Shown: positions 16,801-24,450 of the stretch, in pieces
Layout: every line of letters begins with the position of its first letter
How positions within the stretch are numbered: position 1 is the stretch's first letter
Source: an uncultured Bacteroidales bacterium
GTDB lineage: Bacteria; Bacteroidota; Bacteroidia; Bacteroidales; Bacteroidaceae
Assembly (NCBI GenBank): GCA_902786925.1
Contig: CADAEK010000001.1
Location: forward strand, 1 to 64,000
DNA length: 64,000 bases
Reading direction: 5' to 3'
Program-made: the position numbers and the translations under genes
The notes under the pieces: model-generated
Seen by the model: only the letters and a program-made list of their open reading frames with translations
What the model was told of the DNA's origin: nothing
The model's database searches: none

Positions 16801-16886
16801 ATGGTTCCCCGAACATTTTGTGCCGATGCTGCAATTATGGGAGCAACAGCCAGAACCCCAGCTAATAAGAATTGTTTCTGTTTCAT
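13836..16886 (-). CDS. SusC/RagA-family TonB-linked outer-membrane transporter
   Basis: The start at 16886 gives signal MKQKQFLLAGVLAVAPIIAA, leaving 1016 aa. Domains in order are a carboxypeptidase-regulatory-like repeat (GTIVDAITGESIVGATI), the RagA box before the plug (NNVVVVGYGTQSRTQLTGSV), a plug with IRGGNSVNASNEPLYVVDG and IEVLKDVSATAIYGSRGANG, and a 22-strand barrel. Such transporters import oligosaccharides or peptides with a SusD lid. It has its own promoter and an ATACC-N8-GGTAT operator candidate upstream. Confidence 0.95.
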   Translation of the reverse strand: MKQKQFLLAGVLAVAPIIAASAQNVRGTIVDAITGESIVGATIRYGEGKGVLTDYDGHFAIDVKSLPVKLSISYTGYRPQTITVYDDEEDIDVKLSEKRSYLNNVVVVGYGTQSRTQLTGSVVTVKADVFENSTASTLDGALSGQVAGLNVTAASGQPGADSSIRIRGGNSVNASNEPLYVVDGFIYYKDAAASGTGLGAIESNLNPLATINPNDIESIEVLKDVSATAIYGSRGANGVILITTKKGKLGDKKAHISYGYSIGLSTVSKHLDLMNASEWAQFQKTYFNNKGGYTDEQIKALGKGTDWQDALLRTAVQQGHELSINGSTEKSRYAFSVNYTDQDGIVLNSGFQRYNFHTNVEWELQKNLKFGINATYGRSKQKGLTTTEEKVFNSSPFSAGITNSFVYALLMPPVVPVYNADGSYNFTNPYEYAYFAIGDHASNPVYDVKESVAENVNNYLLNNVWASYKLGDFTLKATVGLSSEKLTQNYFSGANTSLGLATQGIGGTGNRQTDVWQQEYTLSYNKELGIHQFDALAGYTKQTSESTFSSIRTNHFTNETLKQYNLGDGANIYTPQTGISESDLNSLIARVNYTLLDRYNATATFRADRSSRFAKDHRWGYFPSLGLSWNVDKEKFLANARHLDYLKLRLTGGLVGNQEISDYAFNTSYSTGSYGGSSSYAKANSANDNLKWETTASYNIGADLGLWGGRFNAVLDLYYKKTSDLLLVVPMGFSSGVTTQLQNVGNVENKGIELALNGTLLKRRHLQWTASANIAHNHNEISSMGKTNNVIQGADNQQILRKGEALGSFYGLRFDGIVLQGEDVSKLPTINGLTPKAGDAKFVDANNDHKIDGNDRVILGSVQPDFTFGFSSQLQVREWDFSVTLAGSYGARLYNALGRRLEQTGDSYNVLSTVKNSWTAENGGNTLPLASTSRPFSYIDSRYVQNASYLKLRNLTIGFRPRLPKSFPLSLRVYATATNLFTITPYKGYDPEVSSGTDSGAYPSARTFTFGVNITL

Positions 16887-16943
16887 CTTGTCTAAGTTTT
16901 TTGTCGTTCCGAGAGAGTCTTCCTCTATTCTCAATTTCGGGTG

Positions 16944-16951
16944 CAAAGGTA
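16944..16951 (-). promoter_or_regulatory. Promoter -7 box of the SusC gene
   Basis: TACCTTTG on the minus strand, 57 nt upstream of the ATG. No TTG is seen at -33, which suits an activator-dependent promoter. Confidence 0.7.
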
Positions 16952-16995
16952 CGGGCTTTCCTTTTGACACGAAATCCCTTGCATGGGGGAGGCAG

Positions 16996-17013
16996 ATACC
17001 ATAGATGCGGTAT
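16996..17013. promoter_or_regulatory. ATACC-N8-GGTAT inverted repeat upstream of SusC
   Basis: ATACC (16996-17000) and GGTAT (17009-17013) with 8 nt between, 44 nt upstream of the -7 box. The same repeat at the same distance occurs before the PstS-like gene (29521-29538). TACC-type half-sites resemble those used by NarL-family regulators. Confidence 0.55.
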
Positions 17014-17844
17014 GTGACAACAGCGATTGACATGATGATTGGAACTAAAAAAAGGTTTCAGGCCCCTTCTTTTTGTACAAACTTTCAAAGAACAACTTTC
17101 CATCGACCTATACCACCAAGACTTTTCATATTGAACTTTTGACCTCTTCCCTCACCTGTTGCAAAGTTCGCTAGAAAAACAGCGTTTTCCATGAAATTGT
17201 ACACTTTTCTTAAAGTCCCCCTCAGTCCCCCTGTTTAGGGGGAAGAAGGGAGGAGAGAAGGGGTGTTGGGCCAAAGGGGCTCTTGAGGCTTGCCCTTCCC
17301 TTCACTTATACCTTTCCTACCAACAAATGTGAGCGTAGCAAACAGATCATTTTGAGTTGTGCTGAATCGCAGGTCGAAGTGCAAACACTACAAACGTGCA
17401 AACATGCAAACAAACTCTCCGCACGCACACACGAATAAATATATCACTAGTGATAATATATAATAAGAATAATATATTATTACTTTCCAAACACCCCCTA
17501 ATAAACAATCCCCCAACCACCTGACACAGAAAAAAAATGCACGTTTGCGCGTTTGCACGTTTACACTATTCGTATCACAATGATTTTCTATCGTATAATA
17601 ATGTGTACACTTTCCAAAAAAACTCCAATTTGTACAAAAATCCACCTGTTCCCTTCCCTATTTCATACTTTGTTTTTCCACACAAAAATCAGTTTAAGAC
17701 ACATAGATACCGTGGAGTACACGAGGGGGATTGCGAGCAGAATGCTTTAACATCACAAAATGTGTTCTTAAAGAAGAACGGCCGAGAACAACATCCTCAA
17801 AAAAAGGGGCATCGGAGCCCATATTCTACACTCAGACAACACAA
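17014..17844. other. Gene-poor intergenic region with an inverted GTGCAAA repeat system
   Basis: No credible ORF lies in these 830 nt. It holds a CCCCCT-rich hairpin (about 17216-17241), GTGCAAAC-type repeats (17379-17412), the palindrome TATCACTAGTGATA in A/T-rich DNA, and the complementary array GCACGTTTGCGCGTTTGCAC (from 17539). The layout parallels 34-267. Confidence 0.55.
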
Positions 17845-17874
17845 AGTGCCCCGCCAGCGAACTGGCAGGGCACT
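17845..17874. terminator. Terminator hairpin after the nucleotidyltransferase gene
   Basis: AGTGCCCcGCCAG pairs with CTGGCaGGGCACT around a CGAA loop, 35 nt past the stop. The U-tract is weak. Confidence 0.6.
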
Positions 17875-17909
17875 CCTGTATGTAGAGTATTATACTCTTC
17901 TGAAAAAAA

Positions 17910-18830
17910 TTAGAACAGCTTGTTAGGATATACTCCGTCGGCAACGAGCTTGGCAATGCGCTCTACGGTGGCCTCACGGTCAGCGGCGTATGTCACGCCG
18001 AACCATACAGAGGTGGTGTCGAGCACTTCCACGGTAGCGGTGCCTTCCTTGATGAGCTTGTTCACCATGAGCGGGATGAAGAACTCAGCCTTGAGGTTCT
18101 CCATGTTCTTTGGGTCAGAGAGGAACTCCTTGAAGTACTCCTCGCTGTACTCGAAGTAGTCGGGAGTGAAGCCCCACATGTTCATGCTGACAGGCACGTT
18201 CTCCTCGAGTGGAGTCCATACACCCTGCTCGTCCTTGTAGCAGATGGCGTTGCCCTTGTCGGCCTGACGCATAATCTCTGTGCGCTCTACTACATCCACG
18301 AGGTGACGGTTGTCGTCATACATGCACACGCCACGAGCCACAGAACCGTTCTCTGAGAGTGTGTTGCAGCAGCGGAAGCCCACCATTGCGTACTTATTCT
18401 TAGAGCCTTCTGGGAGGTTGCTGAGATACTTGCCGATAGACATGAAGGCATCGCGGCCATAGAAGTCGTCGCAGTTGATGACAGCGAAAGGCTCCTTGAT
18501 GACATCCTTGCCCATGAGCACAGCGTGGTTAGTACCCCAAGGCTTCACACGGCCTTCTGGGCACTTGAAGCCTTCTGGAAGGCTGTCGATGCTCTGGAAG
18601 CAGAGTTCGCATGGCACCACACCCTCATACTTAGAGAGAATCTGTGTACGGAACTGCTCTTCGAAATCCTTGCGAATCACCCACACAATCTTGCCGAAGC
18701 CTGCCTTCACAGCGTCGTAGATAGAATAATCCATGATGGTTTCACCGTTAGGGCCCAGACCATCAAGCTGCTTCAAGCCACCATAGCGGCTTCCCATTCC
18801 TGCAGCAAGGAGGAATAAAGTTGGTTTCAT
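17910..18830 (-). CDS. Sugar-nucleotide nucleotidyltransferase family protein
   Basis: The 306-aa protein has the Rossmann-like fold of NTP-transferases. It begins with MKPTLFLLAAGMGSRYGGLKQ, which contains the GxGxR signature for nucleotide binding, then PLDGLGP-like and FAVINCDDFYG (the metal-binding Asp pair). Such enzymes transfer NMP to a sugar phosphate; the sugar here is unknown. It lies 64 nt after the branched-chain aminotransferase gene with no clear own promoter, so the two may be co-transcribed. Confidence 0.8.
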   Translation of the reverse strand: MKPTLFLLAAGMGSRYGGLKQLDGLGPNGETIMDYSIYDAVKAGFGKIVWVIRKDFEEQFRTQILSKYEGVVPCELCFQSIDSLPEGFKCPEGRVKPWGTNHAVLMGKDVIKEPFAVINCDDFYGRDAFMSIGKYLSNLPEGSKNKYAMVGFRCCNTLSENGSVARGVCMYDDNRHLVDVVERTEIMRQADKGNAICYKDEQGVWTPLEENVPVSMNMWGFTPDYFEYSEEYFKEFLSDPKNMENLKAEFFIPLMVNKLIKEGTATVEVLDTTSVWFGVTYAADREATVERIAKLVADGVYPNKLF

Positions 18831-18894
18831 TGTCAATTAGCTATTAGTTTTGAACTATTGTTAATTATAGCCATGCGCACAACGCACAGGCAGA

Positions 18895-19917
18895 TTATTC
18901 AATCACCACGCGTGTCCATCCGTGCACATCGGGTTCGGTGCCATACTGGATGCCGCGCAACTTGTTGTAGAGTTTCTGTGAGATAGGACCTGGCTTGCCA
19001 TCCTTAGAAATCTGGAAGGACTTCTTCTCCTCGAGGTCGTCAATCTTGCCGATAGGAGAGATGACAGCGGCTGTGCCGCATGCGCCAGCCTCTTCGAAGG
19101 TAGCCAGCTCGTCCTCTGGAATCTGACGGCGCTCCACCTTCAGACCGAGGTCTTCAGCCAACTGCATGAGCGACTTGTTGGTGATAGAGGGGAGGATAGA
19201 AGTTGACTTTGGAGTAATGTAGGTGTTGTTCTTGATGCCAAAGAAGTTGGCTGCACCACACTCGTCCATGTACTTCTTCTCCTTGGCGTCGAGATAGAAC
19301 TCGCAGGCATAGCCGAGGTCGTGTGCCATCTTGTTGGCACGGAGAGATGCAGCATAGTTGCCGCCCACCTTGTAGATGCCTGTGCCGAGAGGAGCCGAAC
19401 GGTCATACTCGCGGATGATGACATAGTCGTTGCAAGAGAAGCCACCCTTGAAGTAAGGACCTACAGGAGTGACGAAAATCATGAACAGATATTCTGTAGC
19501 TGGATGTACGCCCACCTGTGCGCTTGTGCCGATGAGGAGCGGACGGATGTAGAGTGTAGCACCTGTCTCGTATGGTGGGATGAAACGCTCGTTCAGACGT
19601 ACCACCTTGTCCACCATCTCGTTGAACTTCTCAGTGGGGAGTTCAGGCATGAGGATGCCACGGCAAGTGCTCTGCAGACGGGCTGCATTCTCGTCAGAAC
19701 GGAACACACGCACCTTGCCATCTGGGCAGCGGTATGCCTTCAGTCCCTCGAATGCCTCCTGGCCATAGTGCAGACAAGTGGCTGCCATGTGGAGTGGTAT
19801 AGTCTCTTCGGAGCAAACCTCGATTTCGCCCCATTTGCCGTCACGGTAGTAACAGCGTACATTGTAATCAGTCTTGCGGTAGCCGAAACCGAGGTTCGAC
19901 CAATCCATCTGTTCCAT
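18895..19917 (-). CDS. ilvE: Branched-chain amino acid aminotransferase
   Basis: A 340-aa fold-type IV PLP enzyme that interconverts Leu, Ile and Val with their keto acids. The start at 19917 matches the usual family N-terminus (MEQMDWSNLGFGYRKTDY). Recognisable motifs are HYGQEAFEGLKAYR, YIRPLLIGT, YLDAKEKKYMDECGAANFF (with the PLP lysine region) and the phosphate-binding ACGTAAVISPIG. It has its own TACCTTTG promoter. Assignment is firm. Confidence 0.93.
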   Translation of the reverse strand: MEQMDWSNLGFGYRKTDYNVRCYYRDGKWGEIEVCSEETIPLHMAATCLHYGQEAFEGLKAYRCPDGKVRVFRSDENAARLQSTCRGILMPELPTEKFNEMVDKVVRLNERFIPPYETGATLYIRPLLIGTSAQVGVHPATEYLFMIFVTPVGPYFKGGFSCNDYVIIREYDRSAPLGTGIYKVGGNYAASLRANKMAHDLGYACEFYLDAKEKKYMDECGAANFFGIKNNTYITPKSTSILPSITNKSLMQLAEDLGLKVERRQIPEDELATFEEAGACGTAAVISPIGKIDDLEEKKSFQISKDGKPGPISQKLYNKLRGIQYGTEPDVHGWTRVVIE

Positions 19918-19954
19918 ATCTTGTAATGTTTTGTGATTGTTACGTTTTATGTTG

Positions 19955-19985
19955 CAAAGGTAACTAAAAGAAGAAAAACAAACAA
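19955..19985 (-). promoter_or_regulatory. Promoter of ilvE
   Basis: TACCTTTG on the minus strand (19962-19955) with TTG at 19985-19983, a 20-nt spacer. Confidence 0.65.
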
Positions 19986-20033
19986 ACAAAACAGAGAAAA
20001 ATACATCTAAGCAGAATCATTTCCCCACCGTCC

Positions 20034-20056
20034 ACCCCTATGGAATTACCCCTATG
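20034..20056 (+). promoter_or_regulatory. Tandem ACCCCTATG repeats upstream of the pectin operon
   Basis: ACCCCTATG occurs at 20034-20042 and 20048-20056 (14-nt period), about 80 nt before the -7 box. Direct repeats like this are typical of two-component or hybrid regulator sites in Bacteroidetes polysaccharide loci. Confidence 0.45.
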
Positions 20057-20136
20057 TTTCAGCATGGTATAAACCGCTGGATGGAAGGGTTCTGAAAAAA
20101 GCGTACAATTTGTTAGTCAAGTAGGCAAAAAAGACG

Positions 20137-20144
20137 TACCTTTG
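20137..20144 (+). promoter_or_regulatory. Promoter -7 box of the rhamnogalacturonan operon
   Basis: TACCTTTG 24 nt before the ATG at 20168. Confidence 0.7.
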
Positions 20145-20167
20145 CAACATCATCAACCCCTTGACAA

Positions 20168-23029
20168 ATGAAAGCTTTACTAACTACACTCATCTTATTG
20201 TTTACCACCATCTTGCACGCACAGCAATGGCGCATGGAGGCTGAAGACGCTCTCTCTGCTGTCACCTGGAAGAACGGCACCGCCACGATTGTGGCCCCCA
20301 AGGGACTGACCCTCTGGTGCGAGAAACGCATGACGGGCAATGTGGTGATTGAATACGAAGCACGGATTGTGGCCGACAAACGCTTCAGGAATGAGCAGGG
20401 ACATGTGCGCGTGAGCGACCTGAACTGCTTCTGGATGGCGAACCAATGTGGTGGACACGGCGGACGATTCGTGGACAACTACGCCCTGCAGACCTACTAC
20501 CTGGGCTTTGGCGGCAATTGGAATACCACCACAAGATTTCGCCGATACACAGGCGACACACGAGGCATTGGAGACGCGGCTTTTCGCCCTGCCATCTTGA
20601 AGGAATACACCGACAAGGCACACCTGCTGGAGGGAAACAGGTGGTACAAGATTCGCCTGGAGCAGAAAGATGGACACGCACGCTACTACATCGACGGAGA
20701 GCTGCTGGTGGATTATGTTGACCCGAAGCCCTTGCGAGAGGGCTACTTCGGATTCCGCACCACGATGGCTGTGGCGCAGTTGCGAAATTTCCGCTACACC
20801 TGTTCGGAGCCTGACGAAGCCCCCATTGTCCTGAAGTGGGCGGGTTCCAAGGGGCATGGCACTGTCACCTTCGGAGTGCCTTTCGACAAGGGGGAAGTGA
20901 CCACCGACGACTTCACCTTGAAAACTAACAAGAACATCACCTTGTCCCTCGACACCTGGCGATTGGCCTCATGGCCCGACGGCAGCGCCAAGTGGCAGGC
21001 CTTCACCACCATTGTGCCCGAAGGGACTGACTCTGTCATGCTCCTGAAAAAGAAGCCTTCCTCCCGATTGAAGACACGACTTCCCCGACCCCTCAAAGAG
21101 TTTCCACCCTTCTACGTCACCCTCAACGGCAAGCGCTCCCCTATCCTCTCCCATGAGGTGGAGTTCCAAGGCCAGTTCCGGAAGGTTCACAAATACACCG
21201 GCAAGAACTTCATCATCCGCACGTATCAATATCAAGGGCAGGATGCCGGCAGCAAGGAGATGAAACTCGTCCACACCCTGCTGGTGGACAGTGCCCTGAA
21301 CAAGGAAGGGCTGCATGAACTCAGCATCCATTTCAAAGTGCCTGTGCAGGGCAAGCCCTACGAGCGGTTCGTCAATTTCGACGGCAAGGCGATGTCTGTG
21401 CAACCCCTCATTGCCCGTCGCAACATCAACCTCAAGGCCATGGACCCCACCACACGCATGGTGCTGGACAACATTGCTCAGTGGGATGACTTCCGACTCT
21501 CACAACTCTCTCCCAACGGCTATAGCATTCGCAAGCGAGCCACTCACCAGTCGCCCTGGATTGGAACGATGGAGGGACAGCGTTCCGAAGGCATGGTGAC
21601 CCTCGGCGACAGCACTTCGCGCACCTCCTTCCGACTGAAAGACTTCTGGCAGTCCTACCCCTCCACCCTGCAAGTGGAAGGAATGCGAGGCGACACGGCC
21701 ACCGTCACCATCAGCCTCTATTCGCCCGAAGCAGAGCCCTATTCGTTTGAACACTACGACACCATTCCTCACGGACTCGAAGCCTCCTACGAGGATGTGC
21801 AGCCAGGCATGAGCACGGCATGGGGCATTGGACGCACCTGCACCATCCTCATCAATAGCGACGAAGAATACCACTTGGTCTGCACGCCTGAATATCTGCA
21901 CCGCAAACGTGCCTTTGGCATCTGGAGTCTTCCGACCGTGGAGACGGAGCGCGACAGCCTCATTGAAGGGAAACTGAAGGAAATCATGCAGTTCTACCAG
22001 ACGGAGATTGAACGCAACGGCTGGTATGGCTTCTTCAACTATGGCGACGTGATGCACGCCTACGATGCCTCACGCGACGAATGGCGCTACGATGTGGGCG
22101 GCTTTGCATGGGACAACACCGAACTGGGCACACCAGCCATGCTGTGGTATCAGTTCCTCCGCACGGGTAATCCCGACGTGTGGCGCATGGCCGAAGCAAT
22201 GACTCGCCACTGCAGCGAGGTGGACACCTACCACATGGGTCCTCATGCCGGACTGGGCTCTCGCCACAATGTGCTGCACTGGGGATGTGGCGCCAAGGAG
22301 TCACGCATCAGCGAAGCCTGGTGGAACCGCTTCTACTACTATCTCACAGCCGACGAGCGCACAGGCGACATCATGCATGAGGTGGCCGATGCCGACACCT
22401 TATTATATACATTAGACCCCATGCGCCTGGCACAGCCTCGCGACCTCTACCCCTGTTCTGCGCCTGCACGCCTCCGCATTGGTCCCGACTGGCTTGGCTA
22501 TGCCAGCAACTGGATGACGGAGTGGGAACGCAGTTCCATAAACCGCAATTCCAACGCTGCCGAAAACCCATACTTGCAGAAACTGAAGGCTGGCATGAAC
22601 TCCATCGCCTCCCTTCCTCACGGGTTCTTCCAAGGTCCTCTTGCCCTCGGCTATGATCCTGCCACGGGCATCATCAGCACCGACATGGATTCTCTGCAGT
22701 CCACGAATCACCTGCTGCCTATCATGGGTGGTTTCGAATTGCTGAACGAACTGGAGACGATGATTGACCATGCTCCCTTCTATACTGCATGGCTCCACCA
22801 TAATCAGCACTACAAGCAGAAAGCACGGGAAATCACTCGAAACAGATTCCTCATTCCTCGCCTCTCAGCCTATGCAGGGTGGCGATTGGGCAATGAGACA
22901 CTGAAGAAACAAGCGTGGGACGACCTGCTGAACCACCAGCCGCTGAACGACCGGACGACCATCTGGACCAACGACTGCGCCACATGGACCCTCGATGCCA
23001 TCTTTTTGAAAGAGACGATTAACAAATAA
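20168..23029 (+). CDS. Exo-rhamnogalacturonan lyase-like protein (PL26 type) with DUF6250 N-terminus
   Basis: A 953-aa secreted protein with signal MKALLTTLILLFTTILHAQ. Residues about 20-215 form a DUF6250/laminin-G-like sugar-binding domain (ALQTYYLGFGGNWNTTTRFR). From about 225 the sequence follows the three-part PcRGLX architecture of PL26 exolyases: VTFGVPFDKGEV, LASWPDGSAKWQAF, then a long all-alpha part with GWYGFFNYGDVMHAYDA and WDNTELGTPAMLWYQFLRTG. PL26 enzymes cleave rhamnogalacturonan I from the chain end by beta-elimination. The next gene handles the unsaturated product. The PL26 call is from pattern memory, not a search. Confidence 0.78.
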   Translation: MKALLTTLILLFTTILHAQQWRMEAEDALSAVTWKNGTATIVAPKGLTLWCEKRMTGNVVIEYEARIVADKRFRNEQGHVRVSDLNCFWMANQCGGHGGRFVDNYALQTYYLGFGGNWNTTTRFRRYTGDTRGIGDAAFRPAILKEYTDKAHLLEGNRWYKIRLEQKDGHARYYIDGELLVDYVDPKPLREGYFGFRTTMAVAQLRNFRYTCSEPDEAPIVLKWAGSKGHGTVTFGVPFDKGEVTTDDFTLKTNKNITLSLDTWRLASWPDGSAKWQAFTTIVPEGTDSVMLLKKKPSSRLKTRLPRPLKEFPPFYVTLNGKRSPILSHEVEFQGQFRKVHKYTGKNFIIRTYQYQGQDAGSKEMKLVHTLLVDSALNKEGLHELSIHFKVPVQGKPYERFVNFDGKAMSVQPLIARRNINLKAMDPTTRMVLDNIAQWDDFRLSQLSPNGYSIRKRATHQSPWIGTMEGQRSEGMVTLGDSTSRTSFRLKDFWQSYPSTLQVEGMRGDTATVTISLYSPEAEPYSFEHYDTIPHGLEASYEDVQPGMSTAWGIGRTCTILINSDEEYHLVCTPEYLHRKRAFGIWSLPTVETERDSLIEGKLKEIMQFYQTEIERNGWYGFFNYGDVMHAYDASRDEWRYDVGGFAWDNTELGTPAMLWYQFLRTGNPDVWRMAEAMTRHCSEVDTYHMGPHAGLGSRHNVLHWGCGAKESRISEAWWNRFYYYLTADERTGDIMHEVADADTLLYTLDPMRLAQPRDLYPCSAPARLRIGPDWLGYASNWMTEWERSSINRNSNAAENPYLQKLKAGMNSIASLPHGFFQGPLALGYDPATGIISTDMDSLQSTNHLLPIMGGFELLNELETMIDHAPFYTAWLHHNQHYKQKAREITRNRFLIPRLSAYAGWRLGNETLKKQAWDDLLNHQPLNDRTTIWTNDCATWTLDAIFLKETINK

Positions 23030-23034
23030 ACAAA

Positions 23035-24327
23035 ATGAGAAAAAGACTATTCACATTCATCGCGCTGACCCTTTCCCTTGGAGAATTGGGATGTTATGCA
23101 CAAGAAGTACAGAACGATGCCACCGCACCGCTTCACCTCATGCGACCTGCCTACAAGATTCCTTACGGAGTACCTGAAGCAAAGGACGTGAAAGCCACAA
23201 TGGACCGCATCAAGGACTATCTCGATGCCACTACTTTCATGGAACTGGACGAGACGGGAAAGATGCTCAAGCGCGGCACCTTCCGACTCACTTCCTACGA
23301 GTGGGGAGTCACATACTCAGCCATGCTGCGTGCCGGCGAAGTGACAGGCGACAAGACTTACACCCGCTATGCCATTGACCGCATGGAGTATCTCGCAAAA
23401 CTCGCACCTCAATTCAAGGCATGGCTCGACAAGGGCGAGAGCATTGACCCGCTGATGCACCAAGTGGTGAAGCCTGAAGCCCTCGACGATGCAGGCGCCA
23501 TCTGTGCTGCCATGCTGAAAGCGAAGGACAAGAAACTGAAGAATCAAATTGAGACCTACTACAACTTCATCGCCAACGAGCAGTACCGCTACACAGACGG
23601 CATGTTTGCCCGTTTGCGCCCTGTGAAGAACACGGTGTGGCTTGACGACATGTTCATGGGCATCCCTGCCCTTGCATGGCACGGGAATGTGGAAGAAGCC
23701 ATGCGCCAGTTCCAACTGTTCCACGAGAAGATGTGGGTGTCGGAAAAGAATCTCTACAGACATGGATGGGTGCCCGGCGAGTATCACCCCGCTTTCTTCT
23801 GGGGACGTGCCAATGGATGGGCCCTCTTGACGGCTTGCGAACTGTTGGATGTTCAAGAATCGCCCCTCATCATGAACTGGTTCAAGGAGCACCTCGCTGG
23901 CTTGATGCCTCTTCAGCACCACGATGGCGCATGGCATCAGTTGCTCGACCGTCCCGACACTTACTTGGAGACTTCCTGCACCGCTATCTACTGCTACTGT
24001 ATCGCCCATGCCATCAACAAGGGCTGGATTGATGCAGAAACCTACGGCGCTCAGGCCATCCTTGCCTGGAACTACGTCAACGCACACGTCAATGCACAAG
24101 GCCAAGTAGAAGGCACTTGTGTGGGAACAGGCCTCGCCTTCGACCCTGCTTTCTATGCCTACCGTCCAGTCAACAACTTTGCAGCACACGGATACGGCCC
24201 CACGCTTTGGGCGGGTGCTGAGATTTACCAGCTTGTGAAAACTCACCACATCAAGATGAATGACTCTGCTGTTCACTTCTACCCTGAAGACCCACAGACT
24301 GACGAGCCAATCTTTTATGTGAAATAG
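23035..24327 (+). CDS. GH105-like unsaturated rhamnogalacturonyl hydrolase
   Basis: The 430-aa protein is an (alpha/alpha)6-barrel of the YteR/YesR family. It hydrolyses the unsaturated galacturonic acid left by lyases. WLDDMFMGIPAL holds the catalytic aspartate region of GH105, and FFWGRANGWAL and HQLLDRPDTYLETSCTAIYCY are family hallmarks. A signal peptide is present. The ATG is 5 nt after the lyase stop, so the two form an operon that takes rhamnogalacturonan through consecutive steps. Confidence 0.88.
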   Translation: MRKRLFTFIALTLSLGELGCYAQEVQNDATAPLHLMRPAYKIPYGVPEAKDVKATMDRIKDYLDATTFMELDETGKMLKRGTFRLTSYEWGVTYSAMLRAGEVTGDKTYTRYAIDRMEYLAKLAPQFKAWLDKGESIDPLMHQVVKPEALDDAGAICAAMLKAKDKKLKNQIETYYNFIANEQYRYTDGMFARLRPVKNTVWLDDMFMGIPALAWHGNVEEAMRQFQLFHEKMWVSEKNLYRHGWVPGEYHPAFFWGRANGWALLTACELLDVQESPLIMNWFKEHLAGLMPLQHHDGAWHQLLDRPDTYLETSCTAIYCYCIAHAINKGWIDAETYGAQAILAWNYVNAHVNAQGQVEGTCVGTGLAFDPAFYAYRPVNNFAAHGYGPTLWAGAEIYQLVKTHHIKMNDSAVHFYPEDPQTDEPIFYVK

Positions 24328-24450
24328 TGAGGAGTGAGGAATGGGGAGTGAGGAATGAGGAGTGAGGAATGAGGAGTGAGGAATGGGGTTGATGGGTATA
24401 ATGGGCTTGATGGGAACTCCTAACTCCTCACTCCTAACTCCTCACTCCTT
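24328..24450. repeat. Inverted GAGGAGTGAGGAATG heptad repeats
   Basis: GTGAGGAATGAGGA-type repeats (24328-24385) face CTCCTAACTCCTCACTC repeats (24417-24450), so the pair can fold back between two convergent genes. The second arm encodes the last nine residues of the helicase gene. Confidence 0.7.

Noticed and set aside
23317-24276. 319-codon minus-strand ORF opposite the GH105-like gene
   Set aside because: Shadow frame with no family resemblance.
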